NCBI GenBank assembly: GCA_016946835.1
Contig: JACVTC010000030.1
Location: 1,340,501-1,404,500 of the forward strand
DNA: 64,000 nucleotides
Direction: 5' to 3'
DNA from: Neocallimastix lanati (nom. inval.)
Taxonomy: Eukaryota; Neocallimastigomycota; Neocallimastigomycetes; Neocallimastigales; Neocallimastigaceae
Under the pieces are notes generated by a model, which was not told the origin of the DNA, did not search any database, and saw only the letters and a list, made by a program, of their open reading frames with translations. Made by a program: the position numbers and the translations under genes. This document shows positions 45,348 to 59,490 of the stretch, piece by piece; the first letter of the stretch is position 1, and every line of letters begins with the position of its first letter.

Positions 45348-46285
45348 ATTTTAAAAGTATGTTTAAAAATTCTTGAAATTACAAAAAGAAAAAAAAAATT
45401 TTTTTATTTCAACTTTATAAAATATTATTTTTATATTTCATCCTTTTTTTTTTATTTTTAATAAATATAACATTATAATATTGTGTAATATCATATAATT
45501 GTAATATGTATGGCTCCATTAATTTAACGAGGAATAAAGAATTGAATTAGTAAAATAGTTTATAATAATAAAATTTATATATATATATATATATTTTCAT
45601 ACCAAAATAGTTTATAATAATAAAATTTATATATATATATATTTTCATACCAATATTTTATATAATAACGCTAGATATTAACATGGATTATGTATAAAAT
45701 TTTATTTGGTTTACCTTAGTTTATGATTAAAAAATTACTCTTTATTTGAAATTAATCGAAATATAGATTTTGCTATTCCACCTCAGTAAATACTCTAAAA
45801 TAAATATTTTAATTTAAATTAATTAAAAATAAAATTAAAAATTATTTCTCTATATACTAAATGGGAATTTTTTTTTTTTTTTTATATCGAAATAAATTAA
45901 TTTTAAATTTTAAAATATATAATTTTTATATTAATCAATATAAAAATAACAAAAAACTTAAATATTAAAAATTTATAATATTACTATATGGGGAAGACCA
46001 AAGTCTTTAGTCTATAAAAATTTATTAAATTAGAATATTAGAATTCTGTAAGTTACACAAACATCAATTAAATATTAATAAAAATTGATCATATTAATAA
46101 AAATTAAACTATTTATAAATAATATATACAAATTATATAAATAATATATATAAAATAAATAAATAATATATACAAAGCCTCTAAATAATATATAAATAAT
46201 TTATTGTTAATAATTAATTTTGTACGACCTTTTATCAATAAAATTAAAACAAAATTTATATATAATTTTATATATTGGAATATTT
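44348..46285. other. AT-rich spacer with TTATTA-type arrays
   Basis: No gene was seen. It includes an irregular (ATT)n/(TTATTTA)n array at about 44895-45110, an (AAAT)n run at about 45310-45350, and a tandem duplication of about 50 bp at 45552-45652. The right end (45980-46260) is slightly less A/T-biased and may include an old LTR of the adjacent gypsy relic; its boundaries cannot be set. Confidence 0.45.
45552..45652. repeat. Two-copy tandem duplication, unit about 50 bp
   Basis: AAAATAGTTTATAATAATAA followed by AATTT, an AT run and ATTTTCATACC occurs twice in succession. The copies differ only in the length of the AT run (45552-45603 and 45604-45652). Confidence 0.85.
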
Positions 46286-46289
46286 TATA

Positions 46290-47265
46290 AACAAATCAGT
46301 TAAGAAGTCCATTGAAATGGAAGTCCAAGGGCGATCAAAGATATCAATCAAGAGGATTTAAATGATCATATGATTTATGTCTGAGAGCTGAAATAATGGC
46401 TAAAAGTTCCTTATCGTTGATAAGGCAATTTCGTTCTGTTGGAGTAAGTATAAGTGAGCTAGAGAAGAAGGCCATTAAGGATAAACTTTTTTGTCCTTTG
46501 GGGGAAGGACAATGAATGACTACTATCCGGTTTCGACCATGAGAGGAAGATCTTGGTCAGGGTAGGCTAAAAAAACAGGTTCAGAAGAAAATTTAAATTT
46601 TAATTCATCAAAAGTTTTTTGAACATCAGACGACCAGACGAATTTAGTATTTTTTCTTAGCAAAAGATTAAGAGGATGAGAAATCTTTGCGAATTCCTTA
46701 ATAAAACATCAATAATAGTTAGCTAGTCCGAAGAAATGATTGAAGTTATTTAGTATTGGAGAGAATAGGCTATTCTAAAATAGATGAAATCTTTTAGGGT
46801 CCATAAGAATTCCGTTGTCCAAGAAAGTCCAGAAAGGGAACTCAAAAAATTCACATTTTTCAAGTTTTGAAATATAAACCATCATTTCTGAGTATAGTGA
46901 AGACTTCAGTAAGATGTTTATAACGAGTTTCAAGGTCTGGAGAGAAAATAATAATATCATCAATATAGCAGAAGACGTATTTACCAATGAGGTCTTCAAA
47001 ATGTCATTAATAAATTGTTGAAAAACTGAAGGTCCGTTTTTAAGACTGAAAGACATAACTAGGTATTCGAAAGGACCGAATACACAAGTGAAAGCAATTT
47101 TATATTTATGACCTTTATTAAATCTAATATAAGATCAATTTTTTGAGAATATTTTTCCTTTCTAAAGGTTTTCGAGCTTATAAATGATTAACGGAAGAAG
47201 AAAAGAGTCACGGAAGGTAGCCTTGTTTAGTCGATAGTCGTCCACAACTAGTGTAAGTTCACCAT
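46290..47265 (-). pseudogene. Ty3/gypsy relic 1 (reverse transcriptase to RNase H)
   Basis: On the minus strand, pieces follow gypsy RT order. VVDDYRLNKATFRDSF (about 47235) is followed by KIDLILDLIKVINIK and the MSFSLKNGPSVFQQFINDIL motif (47056). A +1-shifted frame then carries GKYVFCYIDDIIIFSPDLE with the intact catalytic YIDD (about 46970). Next come YFKTEKCEFF-like and FFGLANYY-like pieces and an RNase H start near 46700-46560 (VFLAYPDQDLPLMVET). Frameshifts and stops interrupt it, and no LTR or gag was identified. Confidence 0.75.
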
Positions 47266-47279
47266 TTTTTTTTAAATAC

Positions 47280-47990
47280 AAAATATTGGAAATTTCTCAC
47301 TATGCTTTCTCTCGCCAAATATATTCATTAGAAAGCTACAACCGATCTACTCTTGTTATCTGATTTGCCTAGGAGTTAGTAATTGTAGTTTTATAGCAAA
47401 TAGAAGATTCCTGTGGTCACTATATACCTTAATATTATGCTTCGCACCTTGAAGCAAGTGTCCCCTTTCTGTGAATGCTGTCTTAATGGCCAATAATTCT
47501 GTCTCTGTAATGGAATAAATTACTCATTCAATTTTTCTGAGGGTTTTGGAATAGTAATAGACTGGATGAAGGGTCACATCATCTCCTTTTTGAGATAATA
47601 CTCCTCCAATGGCGTAATTACTTACGTCAAATTCCTCGAAGAACCGCTTGTTGTGGTCCGGATAAGCTAGCATTGGTGGGGGAGGTAAGTAATTCTTTTA
47701 GCTTACTGGAACACTACTAGACTTTCTTCATTCCATTGAAATTTTTCATTCATCAAGGTCATTTTAAATAGCGGCTTGGCTATTTCGGAAAAGTTCTTGA
47801 TAAAGTTTCTGTAGTAGTTGCAAAAGCCTAGGAAGCTTTGCATCTGCTTGATATTCTCTAGTTGTGGCTATTTAGCAACGGCCTTAATCTTCTCTGGGTC
47901 AGTTTCTACACCATCTTTGTTGACTATATGTCCTAAAAAGGTTAATTTTAACTTGTGTTTCTCATATTAAGAGGAATTGTTCTAGAAAAA
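47280..47990 (-). pseudogene. Ty3/gypsy relic 2 (RT end and RNase H)
   Basis: Minus-strand text reads LKLTFLGHIVNKDGVETDPE (about 47960) and MQSFLGFCNYYRNFIKNFSE (about 47845). It continues with KPLFKMTLMNEKFQWNEE, MLAYPDHNKRFFEEFDVSNY and GGVLSQKGDDVTLHPVYYYS, then ELLAIKTAFTERGHLLQGAK and VYSDHRNLLFAIK. This is the RT thumb and RNase H of a gypsy element. It ends close to the start of relic 1, whose RT begins again, so two partial copies lie head to tail. Confidence 0.75.
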
Positions 47991-48069
47991 CAATCGACAA
48001 CTACCATTATTTCTGTATATTAACAATTAAAAACAATTAATAATATATATGTAGTTTAAAATTTTTTAA

Positions 48070-48200
48070 GAAAAACTTGAAATTCATATATTGAAATCTC
48101 ATGAGGAGTTTCAATATCTTTAGAATCTATAAATTGTAACATTAGAAATTAATAATAAAAGTAAAAATTAAATATGAAAAATCAAATATAAATTAAAAAA
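48070..48200. repeat. LTR-like fragment shared with 39645-39770
   Basis: This fragment and 39645-39770 share AATTCATATATTGAAATC-type sequence, the inverted TTTCAATAT and a similar AATAATAAAAGT tail. It probably derives from the same LTR family. Boundaries are approximate. Confidence 0.45.
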
Positions 48201-48599
48201 AAAGTTAACTATTATAAGTAAATAATAATATTAAGAAAATAATAAATATTATTTTTTATATATTCAGTTTTATTTATTTATTAATATGTTTTTCATTAAC
48301 AATTTTGAATTTTAATTTTAAATATTAATCGGGTGAAAATACCAAATAAGATTTATTCAAGAATTTGTGATTTACATTGGTTAGTATATAAAAATAAGAA
48401 ATTAATTATTTACATACTATTAAAATAAATAATGTTAATTATTCATAAAAATAAATAATATTTACATGATAAAATATAAATTAATATATTTTAATTTTAT
48501 TCATATTAATTTATTTATTTTAATTTATAATTATATTAAAATAAAGTAAAATTTAATAATAAATGTATTTATAATTAAATATGTAAAACTAAAAAACAA

Positions 48600-49290
48600 A
48601 TAAATGATCCTCTGAGAAAAATACTTTTAATCGTCTTTGATTATTATATTGATAAAAATGTCAAAAACACTGATATGTCAAGGGAACAGATCAAATCTGA
48701 TAACTCTATATAAACGATAATTATAAACAGTCTGGATGAATCATCCAAAAATTATTTGAAAAGGATGTAAAACATCTTTTAACAATAGAAAAACTAAAGA
48801 ATTGTTTCTACTAATCATCAAGACAAGCTTTACGCAATTCCCTTAAACTAAAAATGAGTAATTTGAAAAATTATTAACTTCATTTATTTACAATAAATAT
48901 ATGAATTAAATAATTTATTTGATCAACATCAATAGGAAAGTGAAAAATTAAATAAAACTCCATTAGATGAAGAAACAAAGTTACAACACTCCATCCATAA
49001 ATAATATGAAATTGGTATCAACTCCTCATCTATTTATAATTTCAATACCTATAATAAACTAATACCAGAATTATGTAAAGGTGACCTTTTTTGTTTTTGA
49101 TAAGGCTAATACATTAAAGTCTTCAAAATAACATTATTAATGAAGTTAGTGTCAATAATGTAACAACAATAACAAAAGAAAAAAAAAAAAGTGCTTGGAC
49201 TTTTAATAAAATTAGCATTAGAGATAATTGAAACTATTATTGTCACTTAACAGATTATTATAAATTTAACCTTCTTAACAAAGAAGATAG
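48600..49290 (+). pseudogene. Decayed copia gag fragment
   Basis: Plus-strand pieces resemble the Gag of the intact element. IIINSLDESSKNYLKRM (about 48718) matches the AIIIKSVDESIYQDIED region. At about 49228, NYYCHLTDYYKFN looks like a ruined zinc knuckle. No open frame is longer than a few tens of codons, and no pol sequence follows. Confidence 0.5.
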
Positions 49291-50421
49291 CAATAATAAT
49301 AAAAAAAAAATTAATATAAAATAATAAAAAATATTCAAATTCAAAAAATCATTATAAAAATAAATATCACACTAATATAGTAAAAAATGACAATGGTGAA
49401 AAAGATAATGAAAAAAAAAAAAAAAACTATTGATACAAATAATATAAATAATGAGGAAATATATATAATTATTTTAGGAAACATTTCTGTCATTAATAAT
49501 TGTAATCATATAAAAAAATAGTAATAAAAAAAAATTCTACTCATTGGTAGAATTTAATTTTTTTTTTTTTTTAAAAAGAAATACCAATTTTTCAACTTTA
49601 CTACTAATTGGTATATATTTTCAATTTCTATTTATTTATTTATTTTATTTTATTTTATTTTATTTTATTTTATTTTATTTTATTTTATTTTTTTTTTAAA
49701 AAAAATATATTTATAAATAAAAATGATATAAATAAATTAACATATTTAAATAAAATACTAGATTATAGTAGTATATTTCATATAAATATTATTTGATATA
49801 TAATACCATATTATATCTTTAAATATATTTAATTTGATATATAATAATTTTATAATTTTATATTAATAATAATTTAATTTTATTTTTTGATAAAAAAACT
49901 AAAAAAAAAAAAAAAAAATTTTTTTTTTCTTTCTTTTATTTTTTATTTAAATTTAAAAATTTATTCAGTAATAATTTATATATATTCTTTATTTCATTGA
50001 TATAGTTTAATATATAAATAAATTATTGATTATATATAGTTTATTTATTTTATAACTTTTTTTTTTTTTTTTTTTTTTTTCTTTTTATTTTTATTTAAAT
50101 TTAAAATTTTATTCTGTGATAATATTTTTATTTCATTGATAGTATTATATATATAGTAATTTATTTTATTATTATTTTATTTATATTGATAATAAATAAT
50201 ATAAAAAATAATAATAAATAAAAAATATTTATTTATTTATTTTTATTATTACTATTATTATTATTATTATTATTATTATTTTTTTTATTTTTTTTTTTTT
50301 TTTTTGATTTAACTTATTTATTAGTATTAATAGGTTAAATTTCAGAATCAAGATGTTTAATAAATTTAAAATATATATATATATATATATATTTATATTT
50401 TAAATATTATTTAATTGATTG

Positions 50422-50473
<52 letters not shown>

Positions 50474-50528
50474 TTTTTATTATTATATATATAAATATAT
50501 ATATTTAATATTCTGATTTGAATTTATT
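49291..50528. other. AT-rich spacer downstream of the LRR gene
   Basis: No gene was seen. The interval contains (TTTTA)n at about 49638-49690, poly(T) at about 50058-50081 and a run of about 45 T at 50427-50471. The interval next to 50529 holds the 3' end of the giant LRR gene. Confidence 0.5.
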
Positions 50529-51375
50529 TTAATCTTCTTTTTTATCATTTAATGAATTTTTTTCATTTTTTTTTGAAAGATTTGCTTCATCTCTCAAATT
50601 ATCTTTATTTAATAATGTAATTTTTTCTACTATTACTATATCAGCATCCCTATCATTAATTTCGTTGTATTTAAATTTTCTATTTGATTCAGTACCTAAT
50701 AAACAAATTAAGGTAAGAACTATAATAATCATTCCATTTATACCAATAATACTTATTATAATATACATAAAAGTATTATCGTTTCTATATTTGTTTTGAG
50801 TTTTATTTTTATTTTTATTTTTTTTTTTATTTTTATTTTTATTTTTATCTTCAGTTTTGGAATTATTTTTATCTTTTTCATCTTCTTTCTTATTTGTATT
50901 TATTTCATTTAAATAAGTATGATCATTATTATCAAATAATGAACTATCAATTTCATTAATCATTCCACTATAATTTCCATTTATTTCTATTATCTCAAAT
51001 CCTTTAATAATTCCGTTATTAATTCCACTTATAATGATACCTTCATTATCAAAGAGTTCTTGATTATTATAATTAAAATTATTAATTAAACTGCTATTAT
51101 TGTAAATAAAATTATTAATTGAACTGCTATTATTGTAGATAAAATTATTAATTAAACTGCTATTATTACTCATTGAATTAATATTTAAAAATTCATTAAT
51201 TTCATTAATTTCTGTATATGTACATGGCCTAATTTTATTATTAATAAAGAAGATATTACGACAGGAGGATGGTTGATAACATTTCAAATTAAAACTTCCA
51301 AAATCACATGTAACATATGGTGAGTTTTGGAAATGAATAATTTCTGTTGTTACATTTCGATTACTACCAATTCGG
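50529..51375 (-). other. LRR gene final exon: half cap, stalk, TM helix, cytosolic tail
   Basis: This 847-nt exon starts like a cap (IIHFQNSPYVTCDFGSFN, KCYQPSSCRNI, CTYTEINEINEFL) but lacks the second half with the CC...CD motif. It continues into three near-repeats of about 13 residues (SLINNFIYNNSS), an acidic segment and a Lys/Asn-rich stretch. A transmembrane helix (about 26 residues, MYIIISIIGINGMIIIVLTL onward) follows, then a charged tail of about 55 residues with no recognisable domain. The protein is therefore type I, with the LRR array outside the cell. Confidence 0.82.
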
Positions 51376-51588
51376 CTATATATAAATTAAAAAAAAAAAA
51401 AAAAAAAAGGAAAAAAAATGTATATATATATTTATTATCTTCAATTATTATTATTATTATATATATATATGTATTTAATATAATATCATTTAATTCTTAC
51501 ATATCCATTAAATTTGGTAAAACAAACAGTTCATATGGGAATTTTTCAATATTTGTTCCATTTATTTTTCTAATTTTTATAAAAAATA

Positions 51589-51619
<31 letters not shown>

Positions 51620-51694
51620 TGTAGTTAGTATATGTTAATATTATTAAATATTGATTATAATAATTTAAATATATATATATATTTTTTTTTTTTT

Positions 51695-51739
<45 letters not shown>

Positions 51740-51964
51740 TCCATTATATTAATTTTAAATAATAAATAATAATCTTACAAAATTTCTAATTTAGATAGAT
51801 CACGTAGTGTTGATGGAATATATTCAATCTTACTGTTATCATTTAAATTTCTAATTTTTTTTTTATTTAATATAATATGGTAAAAAATTTAATAAATATT
51901 TAATATTTAAATTAATTTAAATATTTATTTTTTTTTATTATAATAAAAAATAATAATAATAAAA

Positions 51965-52006
<42 letters not shown>

Positions 52007-53453
52007 TTATTTATTTATTTATTTACAATTCTTTCAAGTTTTTAAATTGAGTTAAACTATTGAAAATATCTCCGTTAAAATCATTTCCTGATAAATATCT
52101 ATATTATTCAAAAATAATATTTATAATAAAATTAGTTATAAATTAAAAATAAAAATAAATGTAAAAATAAAAAAAATATTAAATAATTTGAAAATATAAA
52201 AATAAAAATAAAGTATTATAAAACAAATAAAAACTTTATATAGTTATATATATATATAAAAAATACAATTTTTCTAATGAATCGTTTGTGGTAATATCTA
52301 ATATTGAATTGAAGTTATTATTTTCAGCATATCTAAAGAAAAATAAATAAATATAGAAGTATATATTAAAAAAAAAAAAAAAAATTAATTATATATTCAT
52401 TTATAATACTTTTATCTGTTCAAATAATTCAAAGATATTTACAAAGTACTAAGAGTTTTTGGAATTAATAATTTTCCAGATAACTTATTATTATTAAGAT
52501 TTCTAAGTTTTATATAAAAATATATATATATATATATATTATTTTTTTTTATTAGTTAATAAATATTTATAATATATATATATTTTATTTAAATGTATAA
52601 ATTTACATTTCTTTTATATTTGTGAAATTCAATAAGTTATTTGGTAATTCACCCGTTAAATTATTTTTGTTTAAAATACTTTAAAATATATATATATATA
52701 AAAAGGAAATATATATATATATTTATATATATAATTAGTCTTTTTTTTTTTTTTTTTTTGGATATATTATATAATATTATTATTATATATAAATTATATA
52801 AAAGCTTTAATTACAGATTTGTTAATGGTAATTGGAAAAATGTTTCTGGAATAGAATCCAATTCAATATTAACAATTTCGCTATATTATTTATATAATAA
52901 TTTAAAATTAATACATTTATATAATTAATTTTTAAAAATATTATTAATATCATTATTATTATTATTATTATTATTATTAAATTATATATATAATTTAAAT
53001 CTTAATATTTTAAAATAAGTAAATAAATAAATAAAAATTACATCTTCTCAATATTTGGTAATTTTGGGAATGCTTCAAAATTAATTTTATTGGAGTTATC
53101 AAGGTAGTAATGAATAATAGAATTTTGATCATTATTTCTTTTTTTTTTTTAAAAAAAAAAATAAAAAAAAAAAAAATTATTTAAACATATTTATTATAAT
53201 TTTATAATTAATATATATATATAATATATAAAAAGTAAATTTATTTTTTTTTAATAACAGATTTTAATCGTAAATTAAAAAATAAAATAATAATAATAAT
53301 AATAATAATTAAATAAAATAAAATAAAATAAATAAAATAAAATAAAAAAAAATAGAAATATATAAATAAAAATAAAAAAAATAAAAATAAAAATAAAAAA
53401 AATAAAAATAAAAACAAAAAAAAAAATAGAAATAAAAAAAAAAAAAATAGAAA

Positions 53454-53484
<31 letters not shown>

Positions 53485-54087
53485 ATTCTTTTAATTATAA
53501 ATTTTAACTTATATTATTTAAATTAACTATTATAATTACATATATAATTTTTTAATATAACCGTTTTGATCACAGGAAATACCGTATTCTTCACAACAAT
53601 CCAAATCTATTGTTTTATTAACAAAGGTATTAAACTGTTTACAATCTTCAGATATTTCATTTAATTCTGGTTTTTTAAATGAAAATTGAGATTTCACTTC
53701 GTTTATTTCTTCCGAAGTACAACTTCTATATATGTCATTATCAATATTAGAACAAGAATCTGGTTGATAACATGATATAGCTGTGTCCTTGAAAAAGCAA
53801 TCAATACTTTTATTTTTAAAACTAATAATTTTAAAATTAGTTGAACTACTTTCAAGATACCTTTAAATTATTAATATATATATATATATATTTATAGATA
53901 TAAATTTATTTTTATATGTAAATATAGAATAAATAAATATTAAAATATAATCATATATTTAAGAACTAATACAATTAATAATAATTACAATTGTTTCAAA
54001 TTTGATAAAGTAAATATTCCATATGGTAATTCTTTCAAGTTTGTTTCATTCAATATCCTAAATATTTAAATAAATTTAAATAGATAC

Positions 54088-54127
<40 letters not shown>

Positions 54128-54258
54128 AAAATTAATAATTTTTTATTTTTTATTTTTTTTATTATAATATGTTACTAACAGTTTCTCTAATTTATTTAAT
54201 TTTTCAATTGTTTCTGGAATACTTTTAATTTTCTTATTATATGATAAGTCCCTATTTT

Positions 54259-54292
<34 letters not shown>

Positions 54293-54729
54293 ATTGTTTA
54301 AATTAGTTATTAAGTTATTACTACCATTTAAAAAATTTTTTATAAAATTTTGATAATATTATTTTTTATATTAATTACAGATAAGTTAATTCCTTAAATT
54401 GAATTAAACTGTTGAAAATATCTCCATTAAAATTATTTCCTTGTAATTCTCTTTTATAAATTTTAATTATAAAAGAATATAAAGTATTAGTATCATTAAA
54501 AAATTTATATATATATATAATTATTATTTTTTTAATATTTATATTACATTATTTTTAATGAATTATTATTTGAATATTTAATTGGAATTGAATTAAATTT
54601 ATTGTTACTTGCAGTGCTATAATATTAATAATAATAATATATAAGAACGAAATAAAAAAAAAATAAAAAAAAATTAAAAATTTATTTTAAATTAAATATA
54701 TTATTTTTTTTAAAATTATTTATATATAT

Positions 54730-54773
<44 letters not shown>

Positions 54774-54892
54774 TAAATTATTATATGTATTATTAGTTAT
54801 AATTATTATTATTACATTTTTTCAATTTTAATTGGAATTGGTAATTCACCACTAATATGATTATTATCAATCGATCTAATGATTATATATAA

Positions 54893-54935
<43 letters not shown>

Positions 54936-56053
54936 GCATTAATTTTCAATATAAAAATAAATTAAAAATAAATAGTGTTAAAATTTATTATTATATATAT
55001 ATATATATATTTTTAAGTATTAATGTTATTACAAAATTTCAAGTGAAGAGAATCCATTCTTTTTATTTTTAAATTCTTCTGTAATATTATTGTTCATTAA
55101 ATTCCTATTTATTAAATAAATATTTTTGTTAAATCAATATTAAAAAAATATATTTTTTAATAAATTATAGATATATTTATAAATTTAAATAATAATTAAT
55201 AATTTTTTTTTTTTTTTTTTTTTTTTTTATTCTATTTCTTACAATAATTTTAAATGAGGAATAATTTCAAATTGATATGGGAATTTTGTAATATTATTAT
55301 CACTTAAATTACTAATATATATACATATATATATATTTAATGATAAAATATTTCATTTAAAATAAGTAATAACAAATTAAAAAAAAAAAAATCATTTTAA
55401 TTTTATATTATATATATATATTATATTTTATTTACATATATTCAATAGGACAGTGTGAATTAATTTCACTTGAGATTTCAGTTATATTTGATTTATTTAT
55501 ATTTCTTTTTTTGTTAATTTTGTTTTTTTTTTTAAAAAAAAAATATATATATATATATATATATTAATAATAATTTATAATGATTAGTAATAAAATTTTT
55601 TATGAAATAAAAATATATAAATTATTATCTTACAATATTTGTAATTTTGGTAAATCAAAGAAAACACTAGGTAATTTGTAAATATTAGCAAAATTAATTT
55701 CCCTAGATTAAAAAAAAAATAATAATAACAAAAATAATAAATAAATTTAATAAATTTAAAATAAAATAAAATAAAAAAACAATAAAAAAAAAAACAATAA
55801 AAAAAAAAAAAAAAAATTAATAAAAAATTTTAATATAATATATTTATGTATATTTCTATTAATTATATTAATTATTTAATTTTAAAATATAAATATTACA
55901 ATTCATTTAATTGTTTAAGAATTGGGAATTGACTATAATCTGTTTTATCTTTAATATTCATGTTCCTAGTATTATGAAAATTTTTAATAAAAAAAAAATT
56001 TTTTTTTTAGTTTTAAAATTTTAAATAATGATTAATTATAATTATAAAAATTA

Positions 56054-56112
<59 letters not shown>

Positions 56113-58622
56113 GCTGTTGTTGTTGTTATTATTATTATTATTATTTTTATTGTCAATTTACAATTTTAACTTTGTTATATTATTATCTTGATCACATGTT
56201 ATATTTTCAAGACTACAACAATTCGTGTTTAATGGAAGATGTAAAAATTCCTTTAATAATTTACAATCTTCGGAATTTATGATTTCACCATTTTTGTCAT
56301 CATTAATGTTCTGAACCTCAGCATTTACTATAGTTTGTGACTTAATTATTTCATTTATAACAGATTCACTACAAGGTTCGTAATCATTTGGTCCTATATT
56401 ATAACATGTGTTTGATTCTATACAAGAAATAGGTGTATTATCGAAATTGCAATAATCAATTGGAGAATTAATAAATTTTATTATTTTAAAATTATTTGAT
56501 TTGCTTCGTATATATCTTTTAAAAAGTAATTAAATTATATTTATAAAATTTATTGTAATAATTTTTTTTATATATTTTATTATATTATATTATATATATA
56601 TATTTAATAGAAAAAAAAAAAAAAAGTATTAATTTAATTTGAATTAAAAAAAATTTTTTTTTTTTTTAAAAAAATTTTGAAAATTTCAATATATTTTATA
56701 TAATTTAAACTTAAAATTTTTTACAATCTTTTTAGTTTCGATAATTTAAAGAAATTACTAGGCAATGCTTCAATACCAGTTTCTTTTAAATCTCTACAAT
56801 ATGTAGGCAATTTATAATATTTTATTTATGTAATACATAAATATTATATACATTAATAAAATATATATTTTATAATATATAATTATTTCGTAATACTTAC
56901 ATTATTTCAATATTAAACATATTACTGATAATAGGAGGAATAAGTTTGATTTTCTTATTACTCATTAAATATCTAAAATAAATTATATTTATTAAAATTT
57001 GATAAATATTTAATATATATTTCATATTATTAATAATAACATTATTATCATTATTATTATTATTTGAAGTAGTATTAGTATTAAAATTAGTATTTCTAAT
57101 AATATTATAATTTTTGTTATTATTCTTGGATTATAATATATAACTTACAGCCATTGTAAATTCTGAAGTTTTATTAATTCATTGAATATTTTTTCATTAA
57201 ATAAATTATTATCCAAGTACCTAATTCAATATTTTTAATAAAAATATTTTAAGAAAAAATAAATAAATAATAAATTAAAAATATATATATATAAAATAAA
57301 ATTTTTTTTAAAATATAAAATATATTTACAATCTTTCTAATAAATTAGTTTTTCCTTTTAAATCCAATAAACTAAAATTATTATTATTTGCCGTACTTTA
57401 TTTCAATATTTATTAGATTTATTATTATTAATATTGTTATTAGGATTATTATTAGAATATTAGTATTGTTAAAAAGAAAAAAATACAAATATATAATAAT
57501 TTTTTAAAGAAATATAATTCTTACATTACTCTAATAGATGATGGAACAATTAATTTTCCAGAAAAATTGTTATTATGAATGTTTCTTTAATTTTTTATAA
57601 TTTATAATTTTTTATAACATATTATTATTATTATTAGTATTAAAGTTAAAATAAAAAATAATTAATTTTTTTTTTTCTTTTTAAATATATTTTTTATATT
57701 AAATATATATACAAATATTCTAAAGATTTAAAATTTGAAAATTCATCATTCAATTCTTCATTTATATTATTATCTCCCAAAGATCTATATATATATGTAT
57801 TTATTTAAATATAATTATTTTATTATATTAATTTTATGATAAATATATATATATATTATATACTTAAATATAAATATTTAGAAGGTATTTATTTACAAAT
57901 ATTTTAAATTTCCTAAATTTGAAAGTTGATAAGGGAACTTTCTTATCTCATTATTAGACAAATCTCTATCATAAATAAATATAATTATTTGAAAAATAAA
58001 ATTTAAATTATAAGATATTAGAATATATATATTTTTAATTAAATATATTTAAAAATATTTTTTAAATATTTTATCATTATAAAATTTTTACAAGTTTTGA
58101 ATAGGACTTCTTTTATCAATATATTTAGGAATTGTCGTCATATTAGAGTTCCATATATATCTTTTATAAATAAATTAATAATGAAAGTTTAATTTTAATT
58201 TTATTTTTAAAAAAAAATGATAATATATAAATGAAAATGCATACAATGATTCCAAACTTGATAATTCAAAGAATCTTGATGATAAACTATTCATATAAAA
58301 GTAACGAAGTTTTCTAATTTTTTTTTTTTAATTATTAAATAATTAATAACATTAATAATAGCATAAAATATAAATAAATAAATTTAATATATATTTAATA
58401 TTATTATCAATATTAATTATTATTATATCTTTACTATTATAATTTTTTGTTTTTTTTTTAAAAAAGAAAAAAAATTAAAAATTAAAATAAAATTTAAAAA
58501 AAAAAAAAAAAAATTATATATATTACAAGAATTTCAAATTTTGTAGTAAAGGAAAATTATTAAAATCTAAATCATTAGAAATACTAATAGTTTCTTTATT
58601 CCTATATTATTATATAATTTAA

Positions 58623-58653
<31 letters not shown>

Positions 58654-58717
58654 TATTTAATAGTTAATATTTAATAATTATTAAAATATGTAAATATAGT
58701 TAATAAATATTATTTTA

Positions 58718-58773
<56 letters not shown>

Positions 58774-59128
58774 TTAGTTCAATGATATTATTATCAATAT
58801 CGCATTTAATTCCAGTGACATCACAACAATTAGTATTTTCATTTTTATTGAAAAATTTATTAATATTATAGCAATCCGTAGATAAATTATTTAAACTAGT
58901 TTTATCAGCTTTTTCGAAATTTTTTTCTTCAGAACCCTCTCTTTGTATACTATTTCCAGTAGAGCAATCTTTATAATATTTGATATCTCTATCAGCATCT
59001 ACTCTCATACATGTATTCGGTTGATAACATGTAATTGGTGTTCCTCTGAAGAAACAATTTTCTATTGGTGAATTTTCGAAATTTATTAGTTCTAAATTCA
59101 GTTGAGGATTATTTTCTAACTCTCTATT

Positions 59129-59160
<32 letters not shown>

Positions 59161-59312
59161 TTATTTTTATTTTATTTTATTGTTTTGTTTTGTTTTGTTT
59201 TGTTTTGTTTTGTTTTGTTTTGTTTTGTTTTGTTTTGTTTTGTTTTGTTTTGTTTTGTTTTGTTTTGTTTTGTTTTGTTTTGTTTTGTTTTGTTTTGTTT
59301 TGTTTTGTTTTG

Positions 59313-59343
<31 letters not shown>

Positions 59344-59418
59344 GTTTTTGTTTGTTTTTTGTTTTATTTTTAATATATATATAAAAGTATTAATACACAA
59401 TAAAATTAAAAATATAAA

Positions 59419-59490
<72 letters not shown>

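Noticed and set aside
51327-52928. Plus-strand frames at 51327-51638 and 52641-52928
   Set aside because: They mix antisense LRR exons with intron A/T sequence; the minus-strand splice chain explains the region.
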